From contig NC_083116.1 of assembly GCF_949774975.1 (NCBI RefSeq), positions 36,904,968 through 36,968,967 of the forward strand: DNA of 64,000 bases, in the 5' to 3' direction. The DNA is from Lagenorhynchus albirostris. Its lineage: Eukaryota; Chordata; Mammalia; Artiodactyla; Delphinidae. This document shows, one piece after another, positions 1 to 9,779 of the stretch. The notes below the pieces were generated by a model. That model had not been told where the DNA came from and ran no database searches. It was given only the letters and a program-made list of their open reading frames with translations. Each line of letters begins with the position of its first letter. The stretch's first letter is position 1. The translations under genes and the position numbers were made by a program.

Positions 1-159
1 TCTAACCTAACTTCAGAAAAAAGTGGTGGTGGGTGAAGATAGCTCACTTCTCCCCAGGGCACAGATTGGCAGGAAGGTCCATTATGGGAATCATGAACTC
101 AGTGCTTGCTGCCCAGTTATGTCTTTGATCCTTACATTCATTCTCCTAAAATAGGAATA

Positions 160-665
160 CAAAAATAGATCTCCACCTTACAGCATATACCTAGTGAAAA
201 AGGTTCAAAAAAATCAGATGAATTTAAACTTTATAAAAGCCCAAGGAAAACAGATATCTATTATTATTACATTGTATATTACAATGTAATTTACATTGTA
301 TATTACATTGCTATGTAAGCACTTCAAGAAAATATGAGAGGCTACATTTATAATTTGGGGGTAGGGAAAACTGTCTGTTTTCCCTACCCCCAAATTAAGT
401 TTACTATGAACATCAGAAGTTAAAAAAGAAAAGAGTACCATGTTTGACCAGATAAAAACATAAAACATCCACATGGCCAAAGGTATAAACAAAGTAAAAA
501 GGTAAGTGACAGAAAGGAGAAAACATTTGTCATGCATGTAACAAAGGATTAATATCCACTTTCTCTAAAGGACTCCTATAAAAATCAACAAGAAAAAGAA
601 AAAAACTTCAGTGGAAAAACAGGCAAAAGACACGAAGTGGTAGTTCACAGGTCAAGCACTATAAA
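160..665 (+). mobile_element. Old L1 fragment (ORF2 3' part)
   Basis: The order of segments matches the end of L1 ORF2: the ATAATTTGGGGGTAGG block, a degraded ATAAAAACATAAAACATCC block, and ATAAAAATCAACAAGAAAAA near 577-597. It is heavily mutated and interrupted by a short inverted insertion at 377-397. Confidence 0.65.
351..397. repeat. Perfect 21-bp inverted repeat, 5-nt loop
   Basis: Arm 351-371 is the exact reverse complement of 377-397. The spacer is TGTCT. Confidence 0.97.
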
Positions 666-684
666 TTGTCATACTCACTAATGC

Positions 685-910
685 TTAACCTTGACTGTTC
701 ATTTATTGAACAAATGTTTAGTGAGAAGCTACTACATGCCAAGTGCTGTAATAGCTTCTGGGGATTCAGCAGTGAGCAAAATATACAAAGTCCCTGCCTT
801 ATTGGAACTTACATTCCAATGAGTGGAGTCAAAGAGTAAAAACTGAGATATATAATGTATCTGGTGAAAAATGTCCTGAAACAAAATTAAGTGGTGATAG
901 AGAGTGATGT
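685..910 (+). repeat. Ancient mammalian interspersed repeat (L2-like)
   Basis: Contains TACATGCCAAGTGCTGTAAT and GATTCAGCAGTGAGCAAAAT, the familiar 'growing tip' segment of an old dispersed family. Family name uncertain. Confidence 0.45.
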
Positions 911-943
911 GGGAAGTGCTTTTTTAGAAAGGATGGTGTGATG

Positions 944-1345
944 GTTAATTTTATATGTCAACTTTACTAGGCCATGTGGTGCCCTTATATTTAGTCAAAC
1001 CTTATTCTGGGTGTGTATGTGAAGGTCTTTTGGATGAGATTAACATTTGAACTGGTAGACTAGTAGACCAGATTGCCCTCCCTAATGTAGGTGGGCATCA
1101 TCCAATCAGTTGAAGGCCTGAATAAGACAAAAACGTTGAGTGAGAGGGAACTCCTCCGGCCTGACTGTTTGAGCTGGACATTGGTCTTTTCCTGCATTTG
1201 AACTCAAACTGAAATGTTGGCTCTTCTTGGGTCTTGAAGCTTCTGGCCTTTGGACTGGAACTATACCATTGGCTCTCCTGGGGCTCCAGCTTGCCTACTG
1301 CAGACCTTGGGACTTCTCAGCCTCCATAATTGTGTAAGCCAATTC
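944..1345 (+). mobile_element. Ancient LTR-like dispersed repeat
   Basis: Begins GATGGTTAATTTTATATGTC and ends near CAGCCTCCATAATTGTGTAA, with GTTGAAGGCCTGAATAAGAC inside. I recognise this as a common old mammalian repeat but am not sure of its family name. It runs into a GATA-type microsatellite. Confidence 0.6.
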
Positions 1346-1355
1346 CTTATGTTCT

Positions 1356-1403
1356 CTCGATAGATAAATGGATAGGTAGATAAATAGATGGATAGACAGA
1401 TAC
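1356..1403 (+). repeat. GATA/GATG microsatellite
   Basis: Degenerate tetranucleotide run (GATAGATAAATGGATAGGTA and following) at the end of the preceding repeat. Confidence 0.85.
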
Positions 1404-1547
1404 TAACAATGCTATCTGGGCCATACACTCCCAATCCCCAGCCTTCCCCTCCCCATCCAACCATCTCCCTGCCTCTGCATTCTAGGCCTGGGAAGCCTAA
1501 GTATCTCTCCATCTCCTCTTCAACTCCAACCCTCACAAGGCCAAATG

Positions 1548-1678
1548 TGATTGGCCAGGACCCCAAGCCTTCTGCCCAAGTGGCTGTGGAGCCTCTCCAA
1601 CAGGCTGGGTGTGGGGCTTTACACTGAGTCCTCCTCTCCTTCTTTTTCCCCCTTGCCTGTGGAAGTTTCCATGGCAAC
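1548..1678. promoter_or_regulatory. Motif pair: inverted CCAAT box and RFX X-box
   Basis: GATTGGCC near 1548-1556 is a reverse CCAAT (NF-Y) site, and GTTTCCATGGCAAC at 1665-1678 is a near-perfect palindromic RFX X-box. They lie in a repeat-free, C-rich stretch (1430-1800). No gene starting here was recognised. Confidence 0.3.
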
Positions 1679-1815
1679 GGTCAAGCAGGCTACTGGGATA
1701 TCTGCCTGAGAAGCCACCAGACACTCACTCTCAAGATTGATCAGTGCTTCAATTTGGCAAAGGACAGGCAACAAAACTCCCTGGGTCAGTTTGGGCTCTC
1801 TAAGAAGCAGATGCT

Positions 1816-2120
1816 GAGAAGGTGTTAGGAATAAAATGGGTTTATTGGGGGTTAACACTTGTGAAAGATATAGAGGGATGAAACAGCGTTGGGCAGGGAA
1901 GTCTCCAGACATTGATATGTATCTGACACTCGTGAGAGGAAAGAAGGAAAAAAGCAGAGTTGGGCAGGCCTGTGATGTGGATCTGAAAGTCTTGGCCAGT
2001 CTAGGGGAGAGCTGCAGAGGAAAGATAGTCCATTAGAGAAGTTCTGCAAAGGGTTGAAATGGCCAGGCTTGAGCGTCCTCGCTGTGTTCGGTCATTGGCT
2101 AGAGGCTGCCCCAGAAGAGC
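1816..2120. mobile_element. Unidentified LTR-like repeat
   Basis: Contains GTTTATTGGGGGTTAACACT and TTGTGAAAGATATAG. A related sequence occurs at 52,400-52,460, so it is a dispersed family. Confidence 0.4.
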
Positions 2121-2218
2121 ATGGCCTCAGCTCAAATACTGCAGCAGATCCTGCAGGCACTGCAGCTGGGGTCTGTCAGGTAACTGTCTTCCTCACAGCT
2201 GAAAGGCAAATCTTTCTT

Positions 2219-2581
2219 TTTTAAAAAAATAAATTTATTTATTATTATTATTTTATTTTTGGCCGCGTTGGGTCTTCGTTGCCGCACGTGGGCTTTCTCT
2301 AGTAGCAGCAAGCGGGGGCTACTCTTCATTGCGGGGCGTGGGCTTCTCATTGCGGTGGCTTCTCTTGTTGCAGAGCACTGGCTCTAGGTGCGGGGGCTTC
2401 AGTAGTTGTGGCTCACGAGCTCAGTAGTTGTGGCTCACGGGCTCTAGAGTGCAGGCTCAATAGTTGTGGCGCACAGGCTTAGTTGCTCCACGGTATGTGG
2501 GATCTTCCCGGACCAGGGCTCGAACCCACGTCTCCTGCATTGGCAGGCAGGTTCTAAACCACTGCGCCACCAGGGAAATCC
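2219..2581 (-). mobile_element. CHR-1-type long cetartiodactyl SINE
   Basis: T-rich tail, then GGCCGCGTTGGGTCTTCGTT through to the tRNA-like head ACTGCGCCACCAGGGAAATC, read on the minus strand. Imperfect flanking copies AAATCTTTCTT / AAACTCTTTCTT are a likely target duplication. About 360 bp. Confidence 0.85.
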
Positions 2582-3084
2582 TGGGAAACTCTTTCTTGAA
2601 GGGTGAATTGAGCCATGTCCCTAGCTGCCACAACCTCTAACCTTTTCTAACCACCAAGAAAACAGCCAGCATGGTCCTATCTAGACAGATCACCCTAGAT
2701 AATTTGAGGTAACACCCTGTGACACTTCCAAGACAGGGTTTGCAAACTGGACTGGTTTCCTCTACCTTACAAGGAGTGGGGGTGAAAGGGGGTCCCATCT
2801 TGTACTGCTGTATTTTCCCCTCCAGATATTAGCCCAAGCTTCACCCTCAATTGAGATATATATAGTGAACATGCTTCTCCATGTTTACCTTTGGCTCTAG
2901 GAGCTTTCCATCCAGGGAGGTAAGGAATAAGATGTTGACAAGATGTATGATGAGTGGGCCATATATACACCGAGTGCACGGGCAGCTAAGTCTCCCGCAG
3001 GCTTGGCTCTAAGAATGTACAACACAGCAATTATAGCAATCGTTACCGTTGGTGAAGTGCCTGTAATTCTGATATCATGATGGT

Positions 3085-3300
3085 TAAGAATCATAAAGGC
3101 CTGGTTTTGAATCTGTCTTTGTCAATGAGTGGCCTTGGACAAGTGACTATCTCTCCAAGCTTCAATTTCCTCATTTGCGAAATGGTCATGACAATAATAC
3201 TTATCTCATAAGGCTAATTTGAGGTCAAATGAGATAATAATGCATGTGTGAGGTGCTCAGCATAGCTGGACAGATGTAAGTGCTTAATGATGGTCAGCTA
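3085..3300 (+). repeat. MIR
   Basis: GGCCTTGGACAAGTGACTAT and TTTCCTCATTTGCGAAATGG mark the central MIR core. Confidence 0.8.
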
Positions 3301-3510
3301 TATTATTACTGTGTACCAGGCACAGTACAGCTGTATCTAATTCGGGTCTCACAATAACCTTGCAATGTAAGTATTATTATCTCCCTTTTATAGATGAAGA
3401 AGTGGAGGCTCTGGTGGAGGATTAGAAACTTGCTGAAGGATCACACAACTAGCAACTGGCAAGTCTGTAATTCACTTCCAGATCTCTTTGACTCTAGAGT
3501 CCAGACCCAT
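3300..3510 (-). repeat. MIR
   Basis: GTGTACCAGGCACAGTACAG, then CTCACAATAACCTTGCAATG and GATCACACAACTAGCAACTG, the reverse strand of MIR. Confidence 0.8.
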
Positions 3511-4214
3511 TAGCTCACACCAAACTACCTTCTAGAGTTTTCTTTGGCTACTGCCAAAGGGCCTCTGCAGTCTCATAAGCAGCATGGGGCAGAAATGGGG
3601 TTTGTGAGTGTTCTCAGCTCACTGACAACTAGGTGAGAGAGCAGTAGTGGGATGAAAACCATTTATCACAGTGAATAGGAGTCAAAAAAACATATAATCA
3701 GTAGGCTATTTGGGTGGTTGTATGCTGGGCTAATTTATATTCCATGATAAATGATATGTATCAGTTCACCTTCTGCAAAGTATAGTTTGAGGGGCACCAA
3801 AGGTCCCTTTGATCTTCAAATCAAACTTCTTCCATCCCTCACACACAAAATATATGTCTGAAGAGTCAAGATTAGTAAGCCATTCCTTTGAGTTATGGTA
3901 TTGTTCCAGCTGCTTCCAGACAAAATACAACCCCAAGAGACAAAAGCCAAACATCTCCATGGTGAGTTTATAAGTTAACCAACTTAACTTGAAAGCGGAG
4001 GGTGGAGACTGCGAGAATGGTTCTTAGGGCAAGTAGTTTGGATGGGATGGGAAGGGGGATTTGAGGGGATGGCAGGATAGGGCCAGAGTTTGAAACTGCG
4101 GGGATCTTGGGAAGCATAACAACGTAGGGCTCGAGAAGGTTGGGAGAAAGGGGCACATGGAAGAAGGAGTCCCCCCATTAGTAGTTTTGCCACTGGTCTC
4201 CCAGGGATTTGTAA

Positions 4215-4251
4215 GTATATGTGTGTGTGTGTGTGTGTGTGTGTCTGTGTA

Positions 4252-4305
<54 letters not shown>

Positions 4306-4328
4306 TACATATGTATATATGTATATTT
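4215..4328. repeat. Compound (GT)n(AT)n(AC)n microsatellite
   Basis: A GT run, an AT run at about 4260-4285 and an AC run follow each other, so the two outer arms are complementary. Confidence 0.95.
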
Positions 4329-4406
4329 TAGCTGCCGTTCTCATTCTAAGATGTAAGGGCTTCCTTAACTGCCGTGCAGTGATTATAAATTTCCTATCCA
4401 AGGGAG

Positions 4407-4771
4407 GCTACCTTTTCTGGTTTCTCTCTCCCACTTCCTCCCCTTTTATTTTCAGTTGTTTGGAAGGCAAAATTATCCAACTGCCCCTCCGCCTCCCGCC
4501 AGCTAATGTCTCTTCTGGTCCCTTCTCCCAGGCTTGCCTTTTGCACAAGCCACATCCAGAGCCAATGAATGAGATTGGACCTGGACCACTGGGAATCCTG
4601 GGTGCCACTGATGGACAGATGAGCTTATTAGAGAAATCGTTCCCAAAGACACTTTCAGAATTGACACAAAATGGTGGGGAAAAGAGCAGGCTGGCCACGT
4701 CAGGCAGCTCGGGGCTCCAAGGTGGACTGCAGCACCTGCACTTGGTAAATGTTGCAGACTCCTCTTGCTGA
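4407..4771 (+). other. Exon-like open segment of unknown nature
   Basis: About 120 codons without a stop. A good acceptor-like site (CCCTTCTCCCAG, ending about 4530) and a donor-like CTTGGTAAATG (about 4740-4750) bracket peptide MNEIGPGPLGILGATDGQMS and onward. It matches no protein I know and the frame also runs back through the microsatellite, so it may be chance. Confidence 0.2.
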
Positions 4772-5114
4772 TATCTTGCCCTTGAGTAAGAGAACTGGAA
4801 TCAATAATGTTCAGGCCCATTTTTTTTTCCCTTTACAGAAAGACCTCTCAAAAATACATCTGTGAATTGCTATCCTTTTTTTTTTAAATGCCCTGACTCT
4901 CCTTTTACAGTTTTTTTTTTTAAAGCCATCTATATGTGTATCGATCTAATCTTAGGCTTTTTGTGGCGCTGGTTAAGTCCTGCAAAGGCAGTGGCAAGAT
5001 TTAAAATGAGTGTCTGGTTGTGGACAGCAGTCCGGATCAATTGATTTTAACCTAAAAGAAACAGAATTTGGGGAGAGGGAGAAGCCAATAGCCAAGCAAA
5101 AAAAAAAAAAGAAC

Positions 5115-5285
5115 CATTGTATTTGTATAGTGCTTAGCACTTTTCAAAATATTCTCCCATTTGTTGTCTTATTTGATCCTCACAACCTCCTGGTGGGCCA
5201 GATTGGGCAAATCTCCATTCAACAGCAGAAGACAGAGGCCCAGAGTGCGTGACTCACCTAGGGTCACAAAGCAACATCAGGGACA
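5115..5285 (-). repeat. MIR
   Basis: TATTTGATCCTCACAACCTC and CACCTAGGGTCACAAAGCAA are reverse-strand MIR blocks. Confidence 0.75.
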
Positions 5286-5353
5286 CAACAGCCTTAGAAT
5301 ACAGGTCTCCTTTGGGACCGGGACCAGGATTTACACCTTAGAGCCCACCATAG

Positions 5354-5473
5354 TTTTTTTTTTTGGCCACGCTGTGCAGCTTGCGGAAGCTTAGTTCCCC
5401 GACCAGGGATTGAACCCACGCCCTCGGCAGTGAAAGCTCGGAGTCCTAACCACTGGACCGCCAGGGGATTCCC
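5354..5473 (-). mobile_element. Short CHR/Bov-tA-like tRNA SINE
   Basis: T tail, TTGGCCACGCTGTGCAGCTT, GACCAGGGATTGAACCCACG (box B region), and head ACCACTGGACCGCCAGGGGA. About 120 bp, the short cetartiodactyl form. Confidence 0.85.
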
Positions 5474-5479
5474 AACCGG

Positions 5480-7559
5480 GAGGGTTGAATGCAGATGTCT
5501 GGGGTGTCCAAGGAGGGAGGGAAAGAGAAAAAACATATGAAATTCACTTAAAATAGGCTAAAATACAGTGCACGTGGTATGAAACCATGTTCAAAAATGG
5601 TTCTGCTGGAATGCCTTCTCAGTTCTCTGCTTCCACATCTGAAACAGGGCAGCCTCCTTCCTGTTTCAACTTCATTGCCACACATCCTATTCCCAGATTC
5701 TGCCTAAAGACTAGCCTAAACAGTTGCTTTCTTAGCTTTGAACTTCGGGTACAAGATAAGGAATGGGAGGAAAACAGGGCTGCCCTTCATGGTCCTCCAC
5801 AAATACAACATACCTGAGAGGAAGTTTTTGATCTTTTCTAAGCCAAGGTGACATCACTGACACGACACTGCTTTTTAGAAGCTGACCCTACCCGCCCCAC
5901 CCACTAGAAAGTGGTGGTGAAAATATTATGCTTCCTCTATTTTCATGCTTTCCAAACTGCTGGTACAATCTATTAGGAAGTTGTAAAAATCAATTCGGCA
6001 GGCTATGAACAGCATTTTTAAAAATTAATAAAATGAAGTAGAAAATGGTAGAAACACATTGCAAGTAGTAAGCATGAGTTTTATATACTGGGTTGTGACA
6101 TTTTACGCTTCTTACTGTGGGTTAGAGCAAAACTTTGAAAACCACGGATCTAGAGGGTATATATACTTCAACCCCAGATGTAGTCTGTATCCTAAGACTC
6201 TCCATCTGACACATTATTCCAACAATATTCTACAGTTCCCTTTTAGTGCTCCTCTAGGAAGCAAGATTGATGTATAGAGGCACTGATAGTCACCGAGCAA
6301 TTTTCTGTATAGAAAGATGCATTTGACAAAGAAGGGCAAATATTTAATACAGCAGAGTTTGGTAGCAAGTGTTTTTTTTTGTTTTGCTTTGTTTTTGGTA
6401 GCAAGTGTTTTGATGAAATATTTTTATTGTAGAGACAACTGTTAAATAAAAAAGCTAAATATGCCCTACCATCTCTCCCTAAATATGTAAGATTATGTTA
6501 AAGCACATCCATGCTTATCTTTTCTATCCTATATTAAATCAAATTATAACAAAAATCAGCAAATGAAGTCCCCTGCTAACAAATTTCCTACATTAGTAAT
6601 TTCGGGCAAGTCAATCCAGCAACGTTCCAGAATAAAAGAACTCAGGGTACCTTCCTGGCTTTATTTGACTTCTTGCTCCTTGACCAAACACTGCATTTAC
6701 CCTTTAACCTCATTGGGAGTATCTTTTTAGACACACTACACACATTACTAGGAAATTTCCAAAAACTAGGAAAATGCTGATTCCAATTCACCAAAGCACT
6801 TACATGCTTAAATAAGGTCTGCAGCTCTTCCAGCCTTATGAGCTAGACATGAAATGCAAATAACTTGGTGACAGAGTTTGTCATGAGTCATTAGCCTCTT
6901 AAGCTTAGTCTTTTCCTTCCACTAATGCCTACAAATTTACACGGAAGTAGATTCCTAACCATTTTTATCTAGGCAAAATTCATTACTGTATTTCATCAAT
7001 CTAAGATGCCATCAATTGTAAGACTCATCAGTATTTTACGAACCACTGAGAAAAGAAAAAAGGCCAATTAAAGTATGCTTTAGCATCAGTTTAAAATACA
7101 CCAATTTCACGGATATTAAATTGTGAAAAATACGTGCCTCACTGAAGAGATGAAATACAGGAGCTGATTTTAAAGGCTGTTGCCTCTTCTCACTCCTCAA
7201 GTGTCTGTTGACATATTTTTAATGTAGAATTAAAGTTAATGGGACCATTTTTTTTTCTGAAAATGAACTTTTGGTTTCACTGCCTTCTGGATATAGTATT
7301 TTGGCTAGTTTTTCAAGGTTGAAATTTCCAACATTTTACCAAAACCGTCACTATTACTTCAAACAGGTGATCTCAGGAATGTGAATATTTGGTAGGAAAA
7401 GAGGAAGAACGAGGTAGACTAGAGAAAAGACAAAGTCCAAGTTGTCAACCATTGTTTTCAACATTCTAACTTAAAATTTTTTTAAAAACGTTATATTGTA
7501 AAAAGGAACAACCAACTGTTCTGGAGCCTTAAAAAATCAAGAGACCTTAAACCAGGCTT
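5480..7559. other. Intergenic, nothing recognised
   Basis: AT-rich single-copy-like sequence downstream of NXT2. A duplicated GGTAGCAAGTGTTTT flanks a T-rich run at 6361-6410. No exon, RNA gene or clear repeat was found. Confidence 0.5.
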
Positions 7560-9597
7560 GAGAAAACTCTAACAAGGCAAATTTTATTTTTTTCAAGTTA
7601 TAAAAATATGTCCATGTCAAAAATACAGTCTAGTCCATATAAGAGTAGTTCCAGCCATTTAAAAGTTATACAGAATTTGGAAAAAGCAGTTAATATACAA
7701 GTCTTAAAACACTGAGTTCATAAACAGTACACAACCACTCATTTCAGTTATTGCTTGTTATACGCAGCTTTTACTTGAAACTCTTCCTCTTAAGGGAAAG
7801 GGCAATATGTGGGCAATCTGATTGTTGCTGCTAAAGCTGTGGTTTTAAAAAGCCAATCCAAAATTAGAGTAAACTTACTTTGAGTAGAATATAATATGTA
7901 AAGTTTAGTCAGTACTACAAGAAGGTAGGGAGGTGTGGTCTAAATTGCAGTTCCATCCCCTTCTACTTAATTCTATTTCGCTAATATATCAGAAATGCAA
8001 TGTGTAGTTTGCGACGAGTAAATGAATCACCAATTTTCAAATTAAATGACAAGAAACATTAACTTTGAGTTGCGATGTAGAAACAAAGTTGGCACACCTA
8101 GTGTAAAACCATGAAAACAATAAATTCAAGAATGGAGAAACACTTAAAGCTTAACCAAAAACCAAAGCTAGCTTTCTTTCTCTTTAGATGTTGAGACATA
8201 AAATGAATCAACTGGTTCTTTTGAAGTTTATGGGCTTATGAAGATCTGCTGTTCTGTTTTCTCTAAAAAGACAAAGTGTTAGCCACGTAATAGGAACATG
8301 TTTTATAACAGCTCTATTTGCTCAATGCCATATGGAAGAACAAATCCTAAGATTAAATAATTTTAACTTTAAGTAGTAAAAAGACCATGCAGTTGACAGT
8401 GTAAACACAGAGAACAAATCACTCACTTTGGGGGTGGGTAGTACATAGGAGACTTTTGGCCTGAAGTTCACATGGAAGACTTAGAAGTTAAGGGTCCCAA
8501 AGAGGGAGTGATGGCTTTGTTTCCAACTTTCCTGTCAGACCCTGTTGGAGGGTCAGGCTTATTGCTGACATTTTACCCCCATAAGTTCTTGAACAAACTG
8601 AGACATATACTAGTGATAAGTGTGAGGTGAACTGGAAAAATCTTTAAAAATAATTCTTAGAACAAAAGTGGCCTTCATGACCATTTGGTTAGGATACTTA
8701 TTAATGACGTAAATCCTAAAATTAGGCTACATTTTTAGGAGGTAGAAACAAGTACCAAAAGTGTACCACTTGGCCACTCCGCCTTGCTTTTGCCCAACCT
8801 CGGATCTCTACACTTCTCACTTCTCATTCTCCCATTAAAGCTCTTAGTACTACTACGATTCACCATCTAAAGTTATAGACCTGGAGCTGCCAAGAAAAAG
8901 CTTTCTTAAGAAGTTTTGCTTTTAAGCCACTGAGTGTATCTAACACTCAGGTATCAATCGAGAACATTTTACACCTCTCTAGAAGATTAATTCACTTAAG
9001 AAAACATGCCAACATAAAAAAAAAACCTACATTACTTAACATAAAAAGACTACTAAACATCTCTACATGCCATTCTAGTATGTCAGAGTACTTATGTAAA
9101 CCTAAATTAGTAATGTGTTCATTGAACTGATTTGAAAAAGCCTCATATTTAAACTGCATTACCAGTGTTTACCAAAAATAGGTACATGTTGTACTACAAA
9201 ATTAGCCTAATAACAAAAAAAAAAACCACTCCACTTCCTCCCAGAGAGTTACATTGTGCTGATATCCCATAGACAGTACTATAAAGGGATTTCATTTTTG
9301 CAATACACTGGGCTCACAGTGAGTATATTAGTACAGAGACCATGGGTTTAATGTTACTGTAAGAATGTCATTAGTGAAACATATATAAGGCATGTAGAAA
9401 ACTAACATTAAAGCTCTTAAGGGCAACGATCTAAACTGGCAGCTGCTAGAAAAGGTGCCGCTAGGAATAAAAAATATTAAAGAAATTTAATTTCAGCACA
9501 CACTAGTTTTTAATGGTTCCACAATGCAATGAACTACTACTTATAAGTTTCTACTGCTGGAACTAATGGACCAAAAGAGAATGGACTTTTGTCCCCT
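7560..9597 (-). other. NXT2: NXT2 3' untranslated region (probable)
   Basis: About 2 kb downstream of the stop is AT-rich and free of young SINEs, as expected for a transcribed UTR. Minus-strand AATAAA appears near 7583-7588. ATTAAA variants near 9343 and 9508 could give shorter messages. The far end is inferred, not proven. Confidence 0.5.
7583..7588 (-). terminator. Candidate distal polyadenylation signal of NXT2
   Basis: TTTATT on the plus strand reads AATAAA on the minus strand, about 2.0 kb after the stop codon. T-rich sequence follows in the direction of transcription. It is the only canonical hexamer I found on that strand between 7.5 kb and the stop codon. Confidence 0.4.
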
Positions 9598-9779
9598 TTA
9601 ACTACTTTCCCAATCTTGAAAACGGAAGCAGTCGCTTGCAATCTTCCACACGATATTGTCAGCAGTAGACTGAGCAGTCAGCAGGAAGTTCTGGTTGAAG
9701 TAGTGTTGTCTGTTTCCATCAAACTTCACAGTTCCACTGGTCACCACAAGAACTGTAGCCTGGGCCTGAGTAGCTTGCT
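9598..9779 (-). CDS. NXT2: NXT2 last coding exon and stop
   Basis: The acceptor AG is at 9781-9780. Choosing the next AG instead would shift the frame, so 9779 is the exon start. The exon gives the second base of a Glu codon, 59 further residues and a stop at 9600-9598. The product contains ATVLVVTSGTVKFDGN, YFNQNFLLTAQST and WKIASDCFRFQDWESS: the beta-sheet that forms the receptor-binding face in the family. Confidence 0.97.

Noticed and set aside
3984..4401. Open frames with YIYIYIHTHT repeats
   Set aside because: Translation of the GT/AT/AC microsatellite.
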